In this document: positions 35,520 to 59,120 of the stretch, in pieces
How the letters are laid out: the number at the start of each line of letters is the position of its first letter
Position numbering within the stretch: position 1 is the first letter of the stretch
Assembly (NCBI RefSeq): GCF_018139145.2
Contig: NC_059487.1
Location: 6,717,792 to 6,781,791 of the forward strand
Direction of reading: 5' to 3'
Origin: Gymnogyps californianus
Taxonomy: Eukaryota > Chordata > Aves > Accipitriformes > Cathartidae
DNA length: 64,000 nt
Notes under the pieces: generated by a model
The model's database searches: none
What the model was told of the DNA's origin: nothing
Seen by the model: only the letters and a program-made list of their open reading frames with translations
Translations under genes and position numbers: made by a program

Positions 35520-36600
35520 TACAGAATCACAGAACGGTTGAGGTTGGCAGGGATCCCTGGAGGTCCAACCCCCCTGCTCAAGGAGGGCCGCCCTGAGCGC
35601 TTGCCCAGGACCATGTCCAGGTAGCTTTTGAATACCTCCAAGGAGGGAGACTCCACAGCCTCCCTGGGCAGCCTGTGCCGGTGCTTAGTCACCCTCACAG
35701 CAAAGAAGTGTTTCCTTATGCTCAGACGGCACCTCCTGCGTTTCAGCATGTGCCCATTGCCTCTGGTCTGGTCACTGGGCACCACTGAGAAGAGCCTGGC
35801 TCTGTCCTCTTTGTACCCACCCTTCAGGTATTTATATACATTGATGACATCCCTCCTGAGCCTTTTCTTCTCTTCACTGAACAGTCCCAGCTCTCTCAGC
35901 CTTTCCTCATAGGAGAGATGCTCCAGTCCCTTCATCATCTTAGTGGCCCTTCACTGGATTCTCTCCAGCGTGTCAGTGTCTCTCTTGCAGTGGGGAGCCC
36001 AGTGCTGGACACAGCACTCCAGCTGTGGCTTCACCAGTGCTGAATAGAGGGAAGGATCAGCTCCTTCAACCTGCAGCCCAGGCTACCGTTAGTCCCTTTG
36101 CCACGAGGGCACATTGCTGGCCCATGTCCATCTTGGGGTCTGCCAGGACCCCCAGGGCCTTTTCTGCAGAGCTGTACTGGCACATGGGCTTGTCCCTCCC
36201 CAGGGCCAGGGCTTTGCATTTCCCCTTGGTGAAGTTCACAAGGTTCCTGTCGGCCTCTTTCTCCGGCCTGTCGAGGTCCCTCTGGTGTACCAGCCACTCA
36301 TCCCAGTTTGGTGTCATCAGCGAACTTGTTGAAGGTACACTCTGCCACATCATCCAGATCATTAATGAAGATGTTAAACAGGACTGGACACAGTATTGAC
36401 CCCCGGGGTACACCGCTAGTTACTGACCTCCAACTAGACTTTATGCCACTGATCACCATGCTGTGGGCCCAGCCGTTCAGCCACTTCTCAGTCCACCTCA
36501 CTGACTGGTCATCCAGCCTCTGCTTCATCACCTTCTCTATGAGGGTCTTGTGGGAGACACTGTCAAAAGCCTTACTGAAGTCCACATCAGATGGCCCTGT
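35520..36600 (-). mobile_element. CR1 LINE fragment, 5'-truncated, minus orientation
   Basis: The low-coordinate end reads as the CR1 3' terminus: TTCTGTGATTCTG on the minus strand, the short repeat typical of CR1 tails. Toward higher coordinates the minus strand decodes to the C-terminal part of the CR1 reverse transcriptase, with [41 protein letters not shown] and the catalytic FADD in [10 protein letters not shown]. Downstream text such as [20 protein letters not shown] comes from the end of ORF2. Stops and frame shifts break it. It begins within the RT domain, so it is a dead 5'-truncated copy of about 1.1 kb inside OSER1 intron 1. CR1 is the dominant LINE of birds and other sauropsids. 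Confidence 0.93.
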
Positions 36601-37603
36601 TTTTCCAGAAGGAGTCAAGTCAAAAGCATTAAATGAAGCAGGCTAATCAGCTGGGTAAACTTCAACACATACTGAGCTCGAGGTAGTCTGGTGTAGAACT
36701 GGGACGTGCTACTGTCCGTGGTTTCTGCTCAGCAAAAGCAAAGCCCATGCTAAGGAAGCAAACCTTTACTGAGTATTTTTTTTTTAGCCAAAGTGTGGCT
36801 GGTGTAGGATGTGCATGTGATTGCAGAACTGTGAGGCACTGAAGAGCATCAAATTTAGAAAGATTTGAGATTCCTTTGTAGCTAGATTAAATGATGGCCA
36901 GGGTAGATTTAAAAAAAAAAAAAATACATCAGCCAGTTTTTATCAATTTCTTTTTTTTTATTTAAAATAAGGCTTACTGTTTGCTGTTTGTACTCTTATT
37001 TGCATTTGTACTTGTTCAGGAGCTGATAGCAGAAAATTTTAGTGGCTATTTGCCATCAAAATACCATGTTCTGATAGGATTCTGTAACTCTTGCTGGGAT
37101 CTAGACATAAGATCAAAAAATTTTGTTTAGCTTAAAACTTTATCTTGTTGTAAGAAAAATCTGTTGGTTTTGGGTTTTTTAAGTATATATATAACATCAA
37201 GTCCCAAAGTTAGAAATGGCAGTTGTAGAAAGTCAACTGTTTCTAATGGTGTTCCTTCTTGCCTTTCACCTCTTCTGGAATTATTCTGGTAACACTGTAA
37301 GATGAATAGAAGAGTATCTAGACTGTAATGGATGTGCAAGACACTATTGACACCAAATTTTACTTTATATTGCTAATTCCCCTATGCAGTTGTACAAGAG
37401 ACTGACTTCCATTCTTGGGTATCATAAAGCTTGTTCTGAATCAACTTTCAAAAATGTTCTACTAGAATGACCTCAGCTTTGTGCGCTTAGTGTGCTATTT
37501 TGAGTTTATTTTCATGTATTATGATGCTGCTGGGCAACTAATGTTTTTAACAAGGCACTGGTCCTTATTTTCATGTCTTTTTTTTTTCTGCTTGTAGCAG
37601 TAC

Positions 37604-41707
<4,104 letters not shown>

Positions 41708-41804
41708 CAGCAATGAGCACTAAAAACAGAAGGGTGGGTGATGTAAATCTGCCCTCCGTCACACTCATGTGAGATGCAACCCACTCCCCGCTCACTGTGC
41801 TTGC

Positions 41805-41810
41805 AATAAA
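41805..41810 (+). terminator. OSER1 polyadenylation signal AATAAA
   Basis: The hexamer lies 98 nt after the OSER1 stop, followed by T-rich sequence. Expected cleavage is near 41825-41835. Confidence 0.7.
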
Positions 41811-41835
41811 AACACTTCTTTGCATCTTAGCTAAT

Positions 41836-44800
41836 GTTCATTATTTAAGCTGGACAGTTTAGCTTAAGCATTATAGTTTAAGCTTGGAATAGATGATGAA
41901 GTAAAAACGGTGAATGTGTTTAGAGCGTACCTGCCTATACTTAAGAGACCTAACACTTGGGAAATTCTACTTTGCTTTCAAAATCCTCTTGTTTCGGTTT
42001 GTTGGAGGAGAAGAGTCTCTAGATTGCTTGGTGATTAGAGCTCTTATTGTGAGAAACCTGGTGTAATTCAGCTGCTTTGAAATCAGTTTGACCTCAGGTT
42101 GTAACATGCTTGTGTTTTTGGACACTTGTGCCTCTGATTTTATTTCATAAAGGAGTGTGACCATCTCCTGTCCTCCCCTTGGTACTATTACCACTCTAGG
42201 CAAGTTCAGGGGACAGTCATCTTTTCTTGGGTGGAGGCGTTGTTACTTCTTTGTGCCTAAAGAGGCTTTATTTCTGATCAGCTGAACAGGCATCCTCCTG
42301 CCCTGTCTTGTTATGATGTTAATGTAGTCAGATGCTCTTCGGTTAACATAACGTTTGCTTGCAAGGCTGCCTGACGAGAACAGAAACTTGGACGATCAAA
42401 GCAAGATTGTTTCAAGAGGTTATTCTGATCTCTGTAGTGTTGGTTAGTGGAAAATGTAAAGCAAGCGTAACTTTTTGTTGAATGTCCAACAGGCCTTAGA
42501 GACTTGTCTGCAGCAGGAGAAATACCCTGCTTTCTTCAGGGGGATTGCTTCTTCAGTTAACCAAAGGAAAAATGAGATGATGGACTCTCTTCAGTTTGGT
42601 TTTTTATGAAGGCCGAAACAGCATTTGCTTGCTTCAGTGGTCTTAATTCATGCACTCTGGTGGTTTGTTTTTTTTTTTTTTAGCTTTGTTCAGCCTGCTC
42701 TATAACACCAAGTATAATGCTTCAAGCATTAAGACCCTGTTCACTTGAGTGAACAGTTGTCAGCTGCACAGTAGGGAAATCTTGAGCACTGTCTTTTCTT
42801 TCTCCTCCCCTCTAGACTTTTTACTAAACCATTGTCACTTTAGATGCCTTGTCCAGGTCCAAAATACTGGTGGAGCCTTGCATTCTCCCTGAAATCTACT
42901 TCTTCAGAAACAACCAGCTTGCCATACTCTGTGTGCATCAGCACAATCTGTCTTTTATACACATGTGTACAGCAAAGGAGCATCCCATCAAGTCATACAA
43001 TTTGCTGAGGGAGAGATGAGTTGTGTTAAGTTTGTCTTTACTATTTGCAGTACCCGAACTTTTCTGACCTGTAAGGTCTGGAGAAGAAATGGAGACAAAC
43101 ATTTCCCTGTGAAATCCTTTGGTGTTACTCTTGGGGTTTTTTGTCATTTCTGTGGCAGTGCCTAGTATCTTAGAACTAAGCGGCCATGCAAATTTACCTG
43201 TTTAGGCAGTTCTGAAGTGTCATCTACCCCTTGCGGAGTGCACTTGGGTCCCGCATCTCCCTTCCATGTCCTTGCTCTTAAATAGCTGTATTTCTGCAAG
43301 GCACTTGTTTGGTGACTATTGTCTGCAATACTGGGCTGCAAAGTGCAGAATGACCTTACTTCTCAAATAATTGTTGTTTACTGTTCCCAAACGCTTGCAG
43401 GCAGCAGCCCCAGCGCCAGTGTGGGGCTGAGAATGCCTTTCAAGACCGCATTTTACCGTTTCTTTCAGTAGTCACCACAGACCTGTACCTGCAGGGTTTA
43501 GGATTGCAACGTCAAGCACTCAGTACCACGTTATAGAAAGTGCATTGAAATCCAGGAGGTAATGTAAAAAAAAAAAAAAAAAAAAAAAAAAGGTAGAAAG
43601 ATGTGAACTGGTGCAAACTGGGAAGAGAAGCGGTGTGAACTGGTGCAGACTGGGAAGGGAGGCGAGCAGTGCTGGGCCACTAGAGGTCACCCCCAGGCCA
43701 GGCGCGGGCTGGCTGGGTGCAGCGGGCTCCGCTGCCGCCTCAGCCTTCAGGGGAGAATCTGACTTTTTCTGCCAAAATGAAGAAGGACGACCAGCTCTGG
43801 GTGGTGCACGCGCACTGTTAGTGCTTTCTGAAGCTCGATTGTGTGGGTATGTTAGAGGTCAACGAAGGCTCTCTAAATGCCAACATCTGCATAAGTTATT
43901 AACATTTAAACAAAGTATACTATCAGTTCACAACTGCGCTGTGTAATTAGGAAGAGTTGCTAAGTAAACAATTACGTGGTCTTGAACTTGGCATCCTCCT
44001 AGGGCAGTTACAACATATTTGGGCTGGTAAATCCTGGAACACCATGAAATAGAAAACCATGGGCAGCTGCAACTGCTGCCTTAACGCTTTCCCTTCTGCT
44101 ACTACAAGGCGTTTTGAGATGCTTTGGTCTACCCAGAAACCACAAAACAAAAACTTCTGGTTTTGCTTTGAGAAAATACGAATTTCCAGCCCTTAATCAT
44201 GCAGTAAGAACCTTGAAAGTATGACTGAGTAGTCTAAAAGCTTAGCTTTAAAAAAAAAAAAAAAATCCAACTTGAGCCAATTTCAAAATCTGACTTTAAA
44301 AAAAAAAAAAAAAGCTTTAGAGGGCTAGTTCTGCCAAGCGGCACTTCTGAGTCGTGTCAGAGTCCCTTACTGAAGTGCCCATTCCTTCCTGTGGCTGAAT
44401 AAAAGCGAGGCATTTTGTAATTAGTGGGCAGTTGGTCCTTCTCACCTGTGCCTGTGGGTATTTTGTAGTTTATATGCTGCATACACATACCTAGCTTTTC
44501 TTGCAGTTATATATTGTATGGTTTTTTCTATGCCTCTTCTTTGTAGAGACACCGATGGGGAGGTTGTCCAAGTTGTAAAGCTGTGTTTTGTGAGTCTGAA
44601 ACTCGCTGTTGTCTGTGGCAGCTTTGCCCCAGAGCTCGGCGTGGGTCTTGGGAGCTCATCTCGAAGGGCAGAGCACAGGCTGCTGACAGCACGGTCTCAC
44701 CCCACAGCTCTTGTACCTTCTCACCAGCTCGTGGTCAGTCAGGGGAAGGTCATCTCTTCATGGTCTTGCTGTGACAATGTCTTTAGGAGATGGGATGGGT

Positions 44801-45400
44801 GTGGCTGGAAGAAGGGAGGGCTTGGATTAGCCTGTTGCCTGGTGTTTCATGCCTTGTCCTCTCTACCATCTGTATCTGATGACATGGATTGTTAGAAGCA
44901 AGGTGGGCTGTCACTGCTCTTGATGTGTCTGCAACTGTCGCACGGGTAGGGTCTCACCTTTCTTTTCCAAACATAGACTAAATTATGCTGCCAGCTGTTA
45001 AACAGAGGGAGATTTTGGTGAGGTGGTTGTTGTTGTTGGGGGGGGGGGCGGGGAATGACGACTAGTGAACTTTTTTCACTACCCTAAAGCAGCTCTGGAA
45101 ATCCACTTTAAGAGTGGCAGACAGGGCGAGTAGGACGTACGCTGTCATCTGGGTGACGGCTGTACTTCTACTCCTTGTTCTAACTCGGCCCACTGGCACA
45201 CCGGTGCGAGCACACCTGCCTGAAGGCGCTGCCTGCAGGCGCTGCCTGCTGCCTTCCCGGCCCCGCGCCGGCTGCCGCCCGGCTCTGCCCTGCCCGTCCC
45301 TCCGCGGGGTCCGGCGGCGTGGGGCACGGCCCCCCCGCCCGCTGCCGGTGCGCCCGGGCGGGCGGCGTGGAGGGAACGACGCGCCCCCTTCCCAGGCTCT
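41836..45400. other. OSER1-JPH2 intergenic region
   Basis: About 3.6 kb with no supportable gene. It includes an A26 run (43566-43591), a two-unit 32-bp tandem repeat beside it (43602-43664), two further A runs near 44250 and 44300, and a G run near 45040. A CTCF-like sequence (CCACTAGAGGTC, 43677-43688) lies within. Confidence 0.6.
43566..43664 (+). repeat. A26 run followed by a 2 x 32-bp tandem duplication
   Basis: Twenty-six A residues, then TGTGAACTGGTGCAAACTGG (unit from 43602) repeated with few changes from 43634. The unit is about 32 bp and the two copies differ at about four positions. Confidence 0.8.
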
Positions 45401-45484
45401 ATTTTAAGCAGACATTTACTTTCCCAGCCTCTTCTCCGCCTGGATCCCTGCCCGGGGCGGGGAGGGATGTATCTCTTCCCTCCT

Positions 45485-45494
45485 TCATAAAAGG
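45485..45494 (+). promoter_or_regulatory. TATA-like / CArG-like element upstream of JPH2
   Basis: TCATAAAAGG differs from the SRF CArG consensus CC(A/T)6GG at one position and also contains a TATA-like ATAAAAG. A further AT block, GTTATTTTTGGG, lies at about 45526-45537. In a muscle gene inside a CpG island this is a plausible core promoter about 490 bp upstream of the ATG. The start site itself is not shown. Confidence 0.4.
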
Positions 45495-45699
45495 GCCCGG
45501 AGGCGGAGGCCGGGCTCCGGGGGGGTTATTTTTGGGAGCAGCTCCTGGGATCCGATGGCCTTGTTAGGGCAGCGCTGACCTTTCTCCCGGCGGGGGAGGA
45601 GAGCGGAGCGGGGCGGCGGCGGCGGCCGGGGCGGGGGAGCGCGGCCGGCTCGGGACCCCCTTCCTCCGCCGCGGGGCTCGGCTCCCCGGGCGCGGCCCC

Positions 45700-45735
45700 A
45701 TGCCCGCGGCGGGGGCGCGGCGGCGGGGCAGGTAG
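45700..45735 (+). other. Possible JPH2 upstream ORF 1 (11 codons)
   Basis: ATG at 45700-45702 to TAG at 45733-45735, inside the presumed 5' UTR. It matters only if transcription starts upstream of it. Confidence 0.4.
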
Positions 45736-45899
45736 CGGCGCGGCTCGGCTGCCGCTCCCGGGGGGGGGGGGGGGGCTCGGGCCCGGCCCGCCCCTCTGCC
45801 CTCCCTCCAATTTCTCTTTCCTCCCGTTCCCCGGCCCCTCGGCCGGGCGAGGCGAGGCCGGAGCGGCCGCTCCCGGCGCCCAGCCCGGCGCCTTCGGGG

Positions 45900-45956
45900 A
45901 TGCGGCAGCCGCCCCTGCGCCCCGGAGCTCTGCCCCTGGGAGAGCTGCCCGGCTGA
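45900..45956 (+). other. Possible JPH2 upstream ORF 2 (18 codons)
   Basis: ATG at 45900-45902 is in frame with the JPH2 start 81 nt later but is stopped by TGA at 45954-45956. It cannot therefore extend the protein. Confidence 0.45.
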
Positions 45957-54669
<8,713 letters not shown>

Positions 54670-57600
54670 GTAGGTGCTTGGGGCTCCAACGCGCAGGTCC
54701 CCATGGTGGTGGTGGTCCCCATCCCACGTGTCCCTCTGGAGCCATGCTGCATGCCTGCTCGCCACGCGCCGGCAGTGGAGTCAAACGTGGCTCCCTGCAA
54801 TTTCTATTTAATTCTTTTTATGAAATGCTGGCGGAGCAGGGCCGAGGGCCCTCGTGGCAGCCCAGGGGCATTCAGGACCTGTCCTCCCTCTCACCCCCTC
54901 TCCTGTCCCCCTGCAGCCCTGGTCCAGGGGGAGCTGCTGACCAGCAGGGACTGGTGCTGGCCCTGGCGCTCAGCAGGACGGGGAGCAGGAGCCGGTGGGA
55001 TGGGGAGCACCCTGGTACCGTGCCAAGCCACCAGAGCCGCTGGCTGTCATTGACAGGGCAGGATGAGAAATAGTGGGGTTTGGCTATGGTAAATCCAGCA
55101 GGCTCATGAGCAGCCAGTGGGACATCTCCCGGATGAATTGGGTCTGCAGCAGAGCACGGCTCGGCCCCGGAGCCCCCGGTGTGGCTCTGTAGGGAGTTTA
55201 TGGGATGCATTAGGGTTGTCGCTTAATTTTAGCGGCTCAGTGTAATGGGCTGTCTGGGACAAGCACTGCTGTGCTGGGATGCTGCAGACTGGGAGGCAGG
55301 ACCTACGGCGCCTACCAAACTGAGGAGGGGGCTGCCTTGGGGAGCCCCGTCTGTCCCCCAGGACCCAGCTGCCCTCGGCCAGGTTTTGAGTGAGTTTCTG
55401 CCACGAGGGAGGCAGCAGCCAGAGCCAGGGTGAATGGCTGAGCCCACGCTGGGTGGCTGAGCCCAATCCTGCAGCACACAGCCACATCCCGCAGCCTGAG
55501 ACGCTTTGGGATACTAGGAAAGGAGGAAGCGGGGACGCCTCAGCTGGGTCTGTCCTCTTTTGTCCCCCCAGTTTGTCCTGGCCAGACCCCGGGGGTGGGA
55601 AGAGGGCTACAGCCGCCAGCAGCGAGTGAGTGGCAGCGTGCCTGGGGATGCGTGCCGCAGGGGCGTGTGAGGGAGGAGTGTGCAAGGGGCTGCCGCGAGC
55701 ATGTGGCAGTCTCTCGTTGCACCAGTGTCCCTTGTGCCGGCAGACATGTGGGCACCACTGGGCACCACGTTGCCCCTACACCGCCTGGTACGTTGGGACC
55801 AGACAGGTAGGCTCTGTTTGGAATTAGCTGTGTTAGAAATTAGTGGGAGAGTGCTGATTGCTCCGTCGTCCCTCCTGGGATGAAGGAGGGAGGAGATAAA
55901 AGAGTGGCTCTAGGGTCTGTCCGGGAAGGGCAGGAGAAAACCTCCTTCTGCTCGTGTCCCTGCCTGTGTCCAAGCTGTGCTGGCAGCATGCTCCTCCTCC
56001 CACAGCCTTCCTGCCAGTCTTGGAGCTGGCCTGGCAGAGACCAGAGATCATCAGGCAGGGACAGAGCCTTCGCTCCTCTCCTCTTCCTCAGGGGAATGTG
56101 GTTGGGACAGACCTCGAGGTTTCACCTTGCTCTCCATCAAAACCTCGCCCCGCGCAGGCTTTGCTCAGCTGCTGGGCAGTGGCTGGGACTCCAGGGCCGT
56201 CCCGCCTTGCTCCTTTTTAGTGCTGTTTAATTATCAGTTACTTCATTACCAAGCAGAGATGTGAAATAACGGCAGCAGGGAGGGCACCTGTTCCCAAACC
56301 CCATCCCTCCCCTCCGAGAAACTCCGGCTTTACTCTCCTGGCAGCAGTTTCTGCTCCAAAGTTTTGCGGGGAGCGTGATTGGTTTTTTTAGCAAAACCCA
56401 GTTGCCTCAGAGACTGGCAGAGAGAAACCAGCGGATTGCAAGTGAAATGCCATGCAGGGCCAGCTAGGATAAAAATAACAGGCTGGGGTGGCGTGGGGCC
56501 TGCCGGAGCCACCTGGCAGGGCAGGCTCAGCCCGACACCAGCTTCACCGTGCCCGGGAAAAGCGCGGCGGCCGTGGTGCTACGCACCGGTAAATAAGGAG
56601 GCTGGAGCTGCAAAAGCTGCTCCCCGAGAGCTCGGCTGGTTTACACAAGCCTCTTTTTATTATACACTGTTTACACTTTGGATCAAAAGCGGCTCTGCAG
56701 TGTTTTCCATCAGGGGCTGGAATGCGCCTGCTGCCCTGACAGGGGACTACATCCCTCCCCAGCACAGCTGGGGAATAATTTCCTATTAAGGAAACCTTGG
56801 AGCTGGAGGAAATAAGACGTTAAAGCCGGTTTCCTCCAGGGAGTCCTCCCCTAGCAGACCCTGCGATAGCGTGGTTGTAGCGGCAGGGGAAGAGAACGCT
56901 GCTTTCCCTGGCAGTGCGATGCCCCTGCTCCCATTCCTGCGGCGCTGCCTGCAGCTGAGCTGGACCCGCTGCAAGGAGGAGAACTCGGGCTCCTCCGTCC
57001 TGTAAACTGTAACTCACCGTTTCCATCAGCGTTTATTCCTAGCATATGTTGCTCTGGGCAGAGCCACTCTCTCAACCTGCTGCCTTTTGAAAATCTGACT
57101 CGTGCTCTCCTTCCTCCTCCTTTCAGCTCAGCTTTGGGGTCGAGAGTAAATACAGATAATTTTGCCTCGAGAGAGTCCTTGAGTTAAACCCCAGCTCTGC
57201 CACCGACTTTCTCTTTGGCCTTGAACCTTGCCTCAGTTTCCACAGCCCAGACAGAGAGTAATTGCAGACGGATTGTGAAAATCAATTATTATGGTTTATA
57301 AAAGGGTTGTGCTATCGTTAGCATTGCCCTAGCTTGTAACTGCGAGGTGGGGTTTTCTAGATGGAGCATTTATATTTCTCCTCGGATGGCAGTGTGTACC
57401 TTACCCAAAGAAATGTCTTTGGGGCTACACAAATCCTTTTTTGGAGGAAGATGTGACATATCTGTATGTAAGATTATTGCTAGGAACTAATTAGTAGGAC
57501 ACAGCAGCCAGGCTGTGCAGACACCTGACTACCTCCACGTACCTGTGCTGTTGTATACGGATGTTTGAGTTTCGTTTGCTTCTAGCACTCAGGGGAGCCC

Positions 57601-58954
57601 CTTGCAGAGCTAAAGCACTGTAACATCCAGCTTTCTGCTGTCTCAGGGTGAAATGTCAGGATAAGACCAGATTTCACTCCTTTGCACCATAAAAGGCTCT
57701 TTAGGGATAGAAATCCTGAGGAAAACAAGTCCAAGCACTGGAAGCTGCCTCGGCCAGTTGCACCACAGGAATCTCAGGCACGTGCCTGAGCTTTGGGGGT
57801 GCACAGGCAGGCGGCTACCGGCAGCGCTGATGGGCACCCTGCCTCTGATCTGCCCTGCGGAGACAGGCGGGAGAGCAGTGACGGTCAGCGACGATGGTCA
57901 GCCACGGTCAGCAAACCTTCCTCGTCCCGTGCTCTGCTCTGAGGGCGTCCGAGGCACCAGGCTGCTTTGCCCCACCTGCCTGCTCAGTTTGGGCGTTCCA
58001 GCCGGCACTGTGGGCAGTGCCAGCTATTGCCTGCCCCGCTGCCTGTCCTGCCCAAGCGGCACTGCCCTGGCCTCCTCGGCTCCCTCCCGAATCCTCCTGG
58101 GTCGGCAGTCCAGCTGCTTTCCCCGTTGTGCAAGAAGCTGAGGACAGAGCTGGCATCATCTCGCCGCTGGCTGAGGGAACAGCAATTTTTTTTATTCTTT
58201 TTTCATTACTTAAGTGAAAATCATTTGGCATGGGTCATGCTGTCCTGAACAGCCCATCCCAGCTCAGCCAGCTGCCCCTTCACCCCAGGCAAAGCCCCTT
58301 GGTGCTGCTCAGACGTCGGGCAGAAACCCGGGGCACGTCTATCGGCAGCGCCGGGGATCAGCTAATAGGATGGAGCTAATGGAAGTAAAAGCATGATGAA
58401 TCCTCGCCCAGACTGCTGTCACTTGGGAGAAAAGTCATTCTGAAGTGCAGCCTCTGCGGCAGCCAGTGGAGATGGCTTCATTCCTGCCCGGGGGTACCCA
58501 CAGGTGGACGTGGGGGTTAACACATGCCGTATGATGTCTGTTAGCTGTGCCCTGTACTGCTGGTGCCCCGGGGCTTGCCTTGCTGTGATCCCAAGGGATT
58601 CCTGTCAGAGCTGAAACACAGCTGTTCCCGCAGTTTCAGGTGAAGGCACCCGCCGGGTCCCCAGCCTTCCCCTTTCCCACCCTCTGCCCCGTCTGGGGGC
58701 TCCTTTGAAAAAATGTTGGGGTGGGTGGGAAAGGCGGTGAGGTCCTGGGATCACAGCCGGGACATCATCTCCCCGGTCCTTAAGTAGACAAGCTGGCTCA
58801 AGGACAGCCAGCAGGTCTGTCCCCTGCCAGCCCCGGTGAGGAGGGGATAGCTGCCACCAAGCTGTGAGCGAGCCAGTTAAAAGCCATCCTGAGGTGGGTA
58901 ACGGCTGCCCTGGAGTTTTCTGGGCATGTGGGTTGGTGCCGAACAGGGTGCTCT

Positions 58955-58995
58955 GCACCCCTGGGTGCTTGGGGAGCAGCAGCACCCAGGGGTGC
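58955..58995. repeat. 15-bp perfect inverted repeat, GC-rich, in JPH2 intron 2
   Basis: GCACCCCTGGGTGCT (58955-58969) pairs with AGCACCCAGGGGTGC (58981-58995) across an 11-nt loop. Each arm is itself nearly palindromic (GCACCC..GGGTGC), so alternative foldings exist. Confidence 0.8.
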
Positions 58996-59096
58996 TGCCT
59001 GTGCAGTATGTGCTTGCCTGTCACGTGGGGAGGATGGTCCCACAGAAAGCAGGGAGAAGGAGTGTGGAAGCGGTCAGCTCTCATCTCTTCAGAATA

Positions 59097-59120
59097 GATT
59101 AAAATAAAATAAAATAAAAA
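59097..59120 (+). repeat. (AAAAT)n microsatellite
   Basis: Four to five AAAAT/AAAAA units in JPH2 intron 2. Confidence 0.85.

Larger units (their letters stand above)
33833..37600 (+). other. OSER1: OSER1 (plus) intron 1
   Basis: A 3.8-kb intron starting in the CpG island. It contains the ARE-type site and a CR1 fragment (about 35520-36600). The rest is AT-rich without recognised elements. The acceptor is TTGTAGCAG at 37592-37600; either AG of TAGCAG could be used. Confidence 0.75.
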
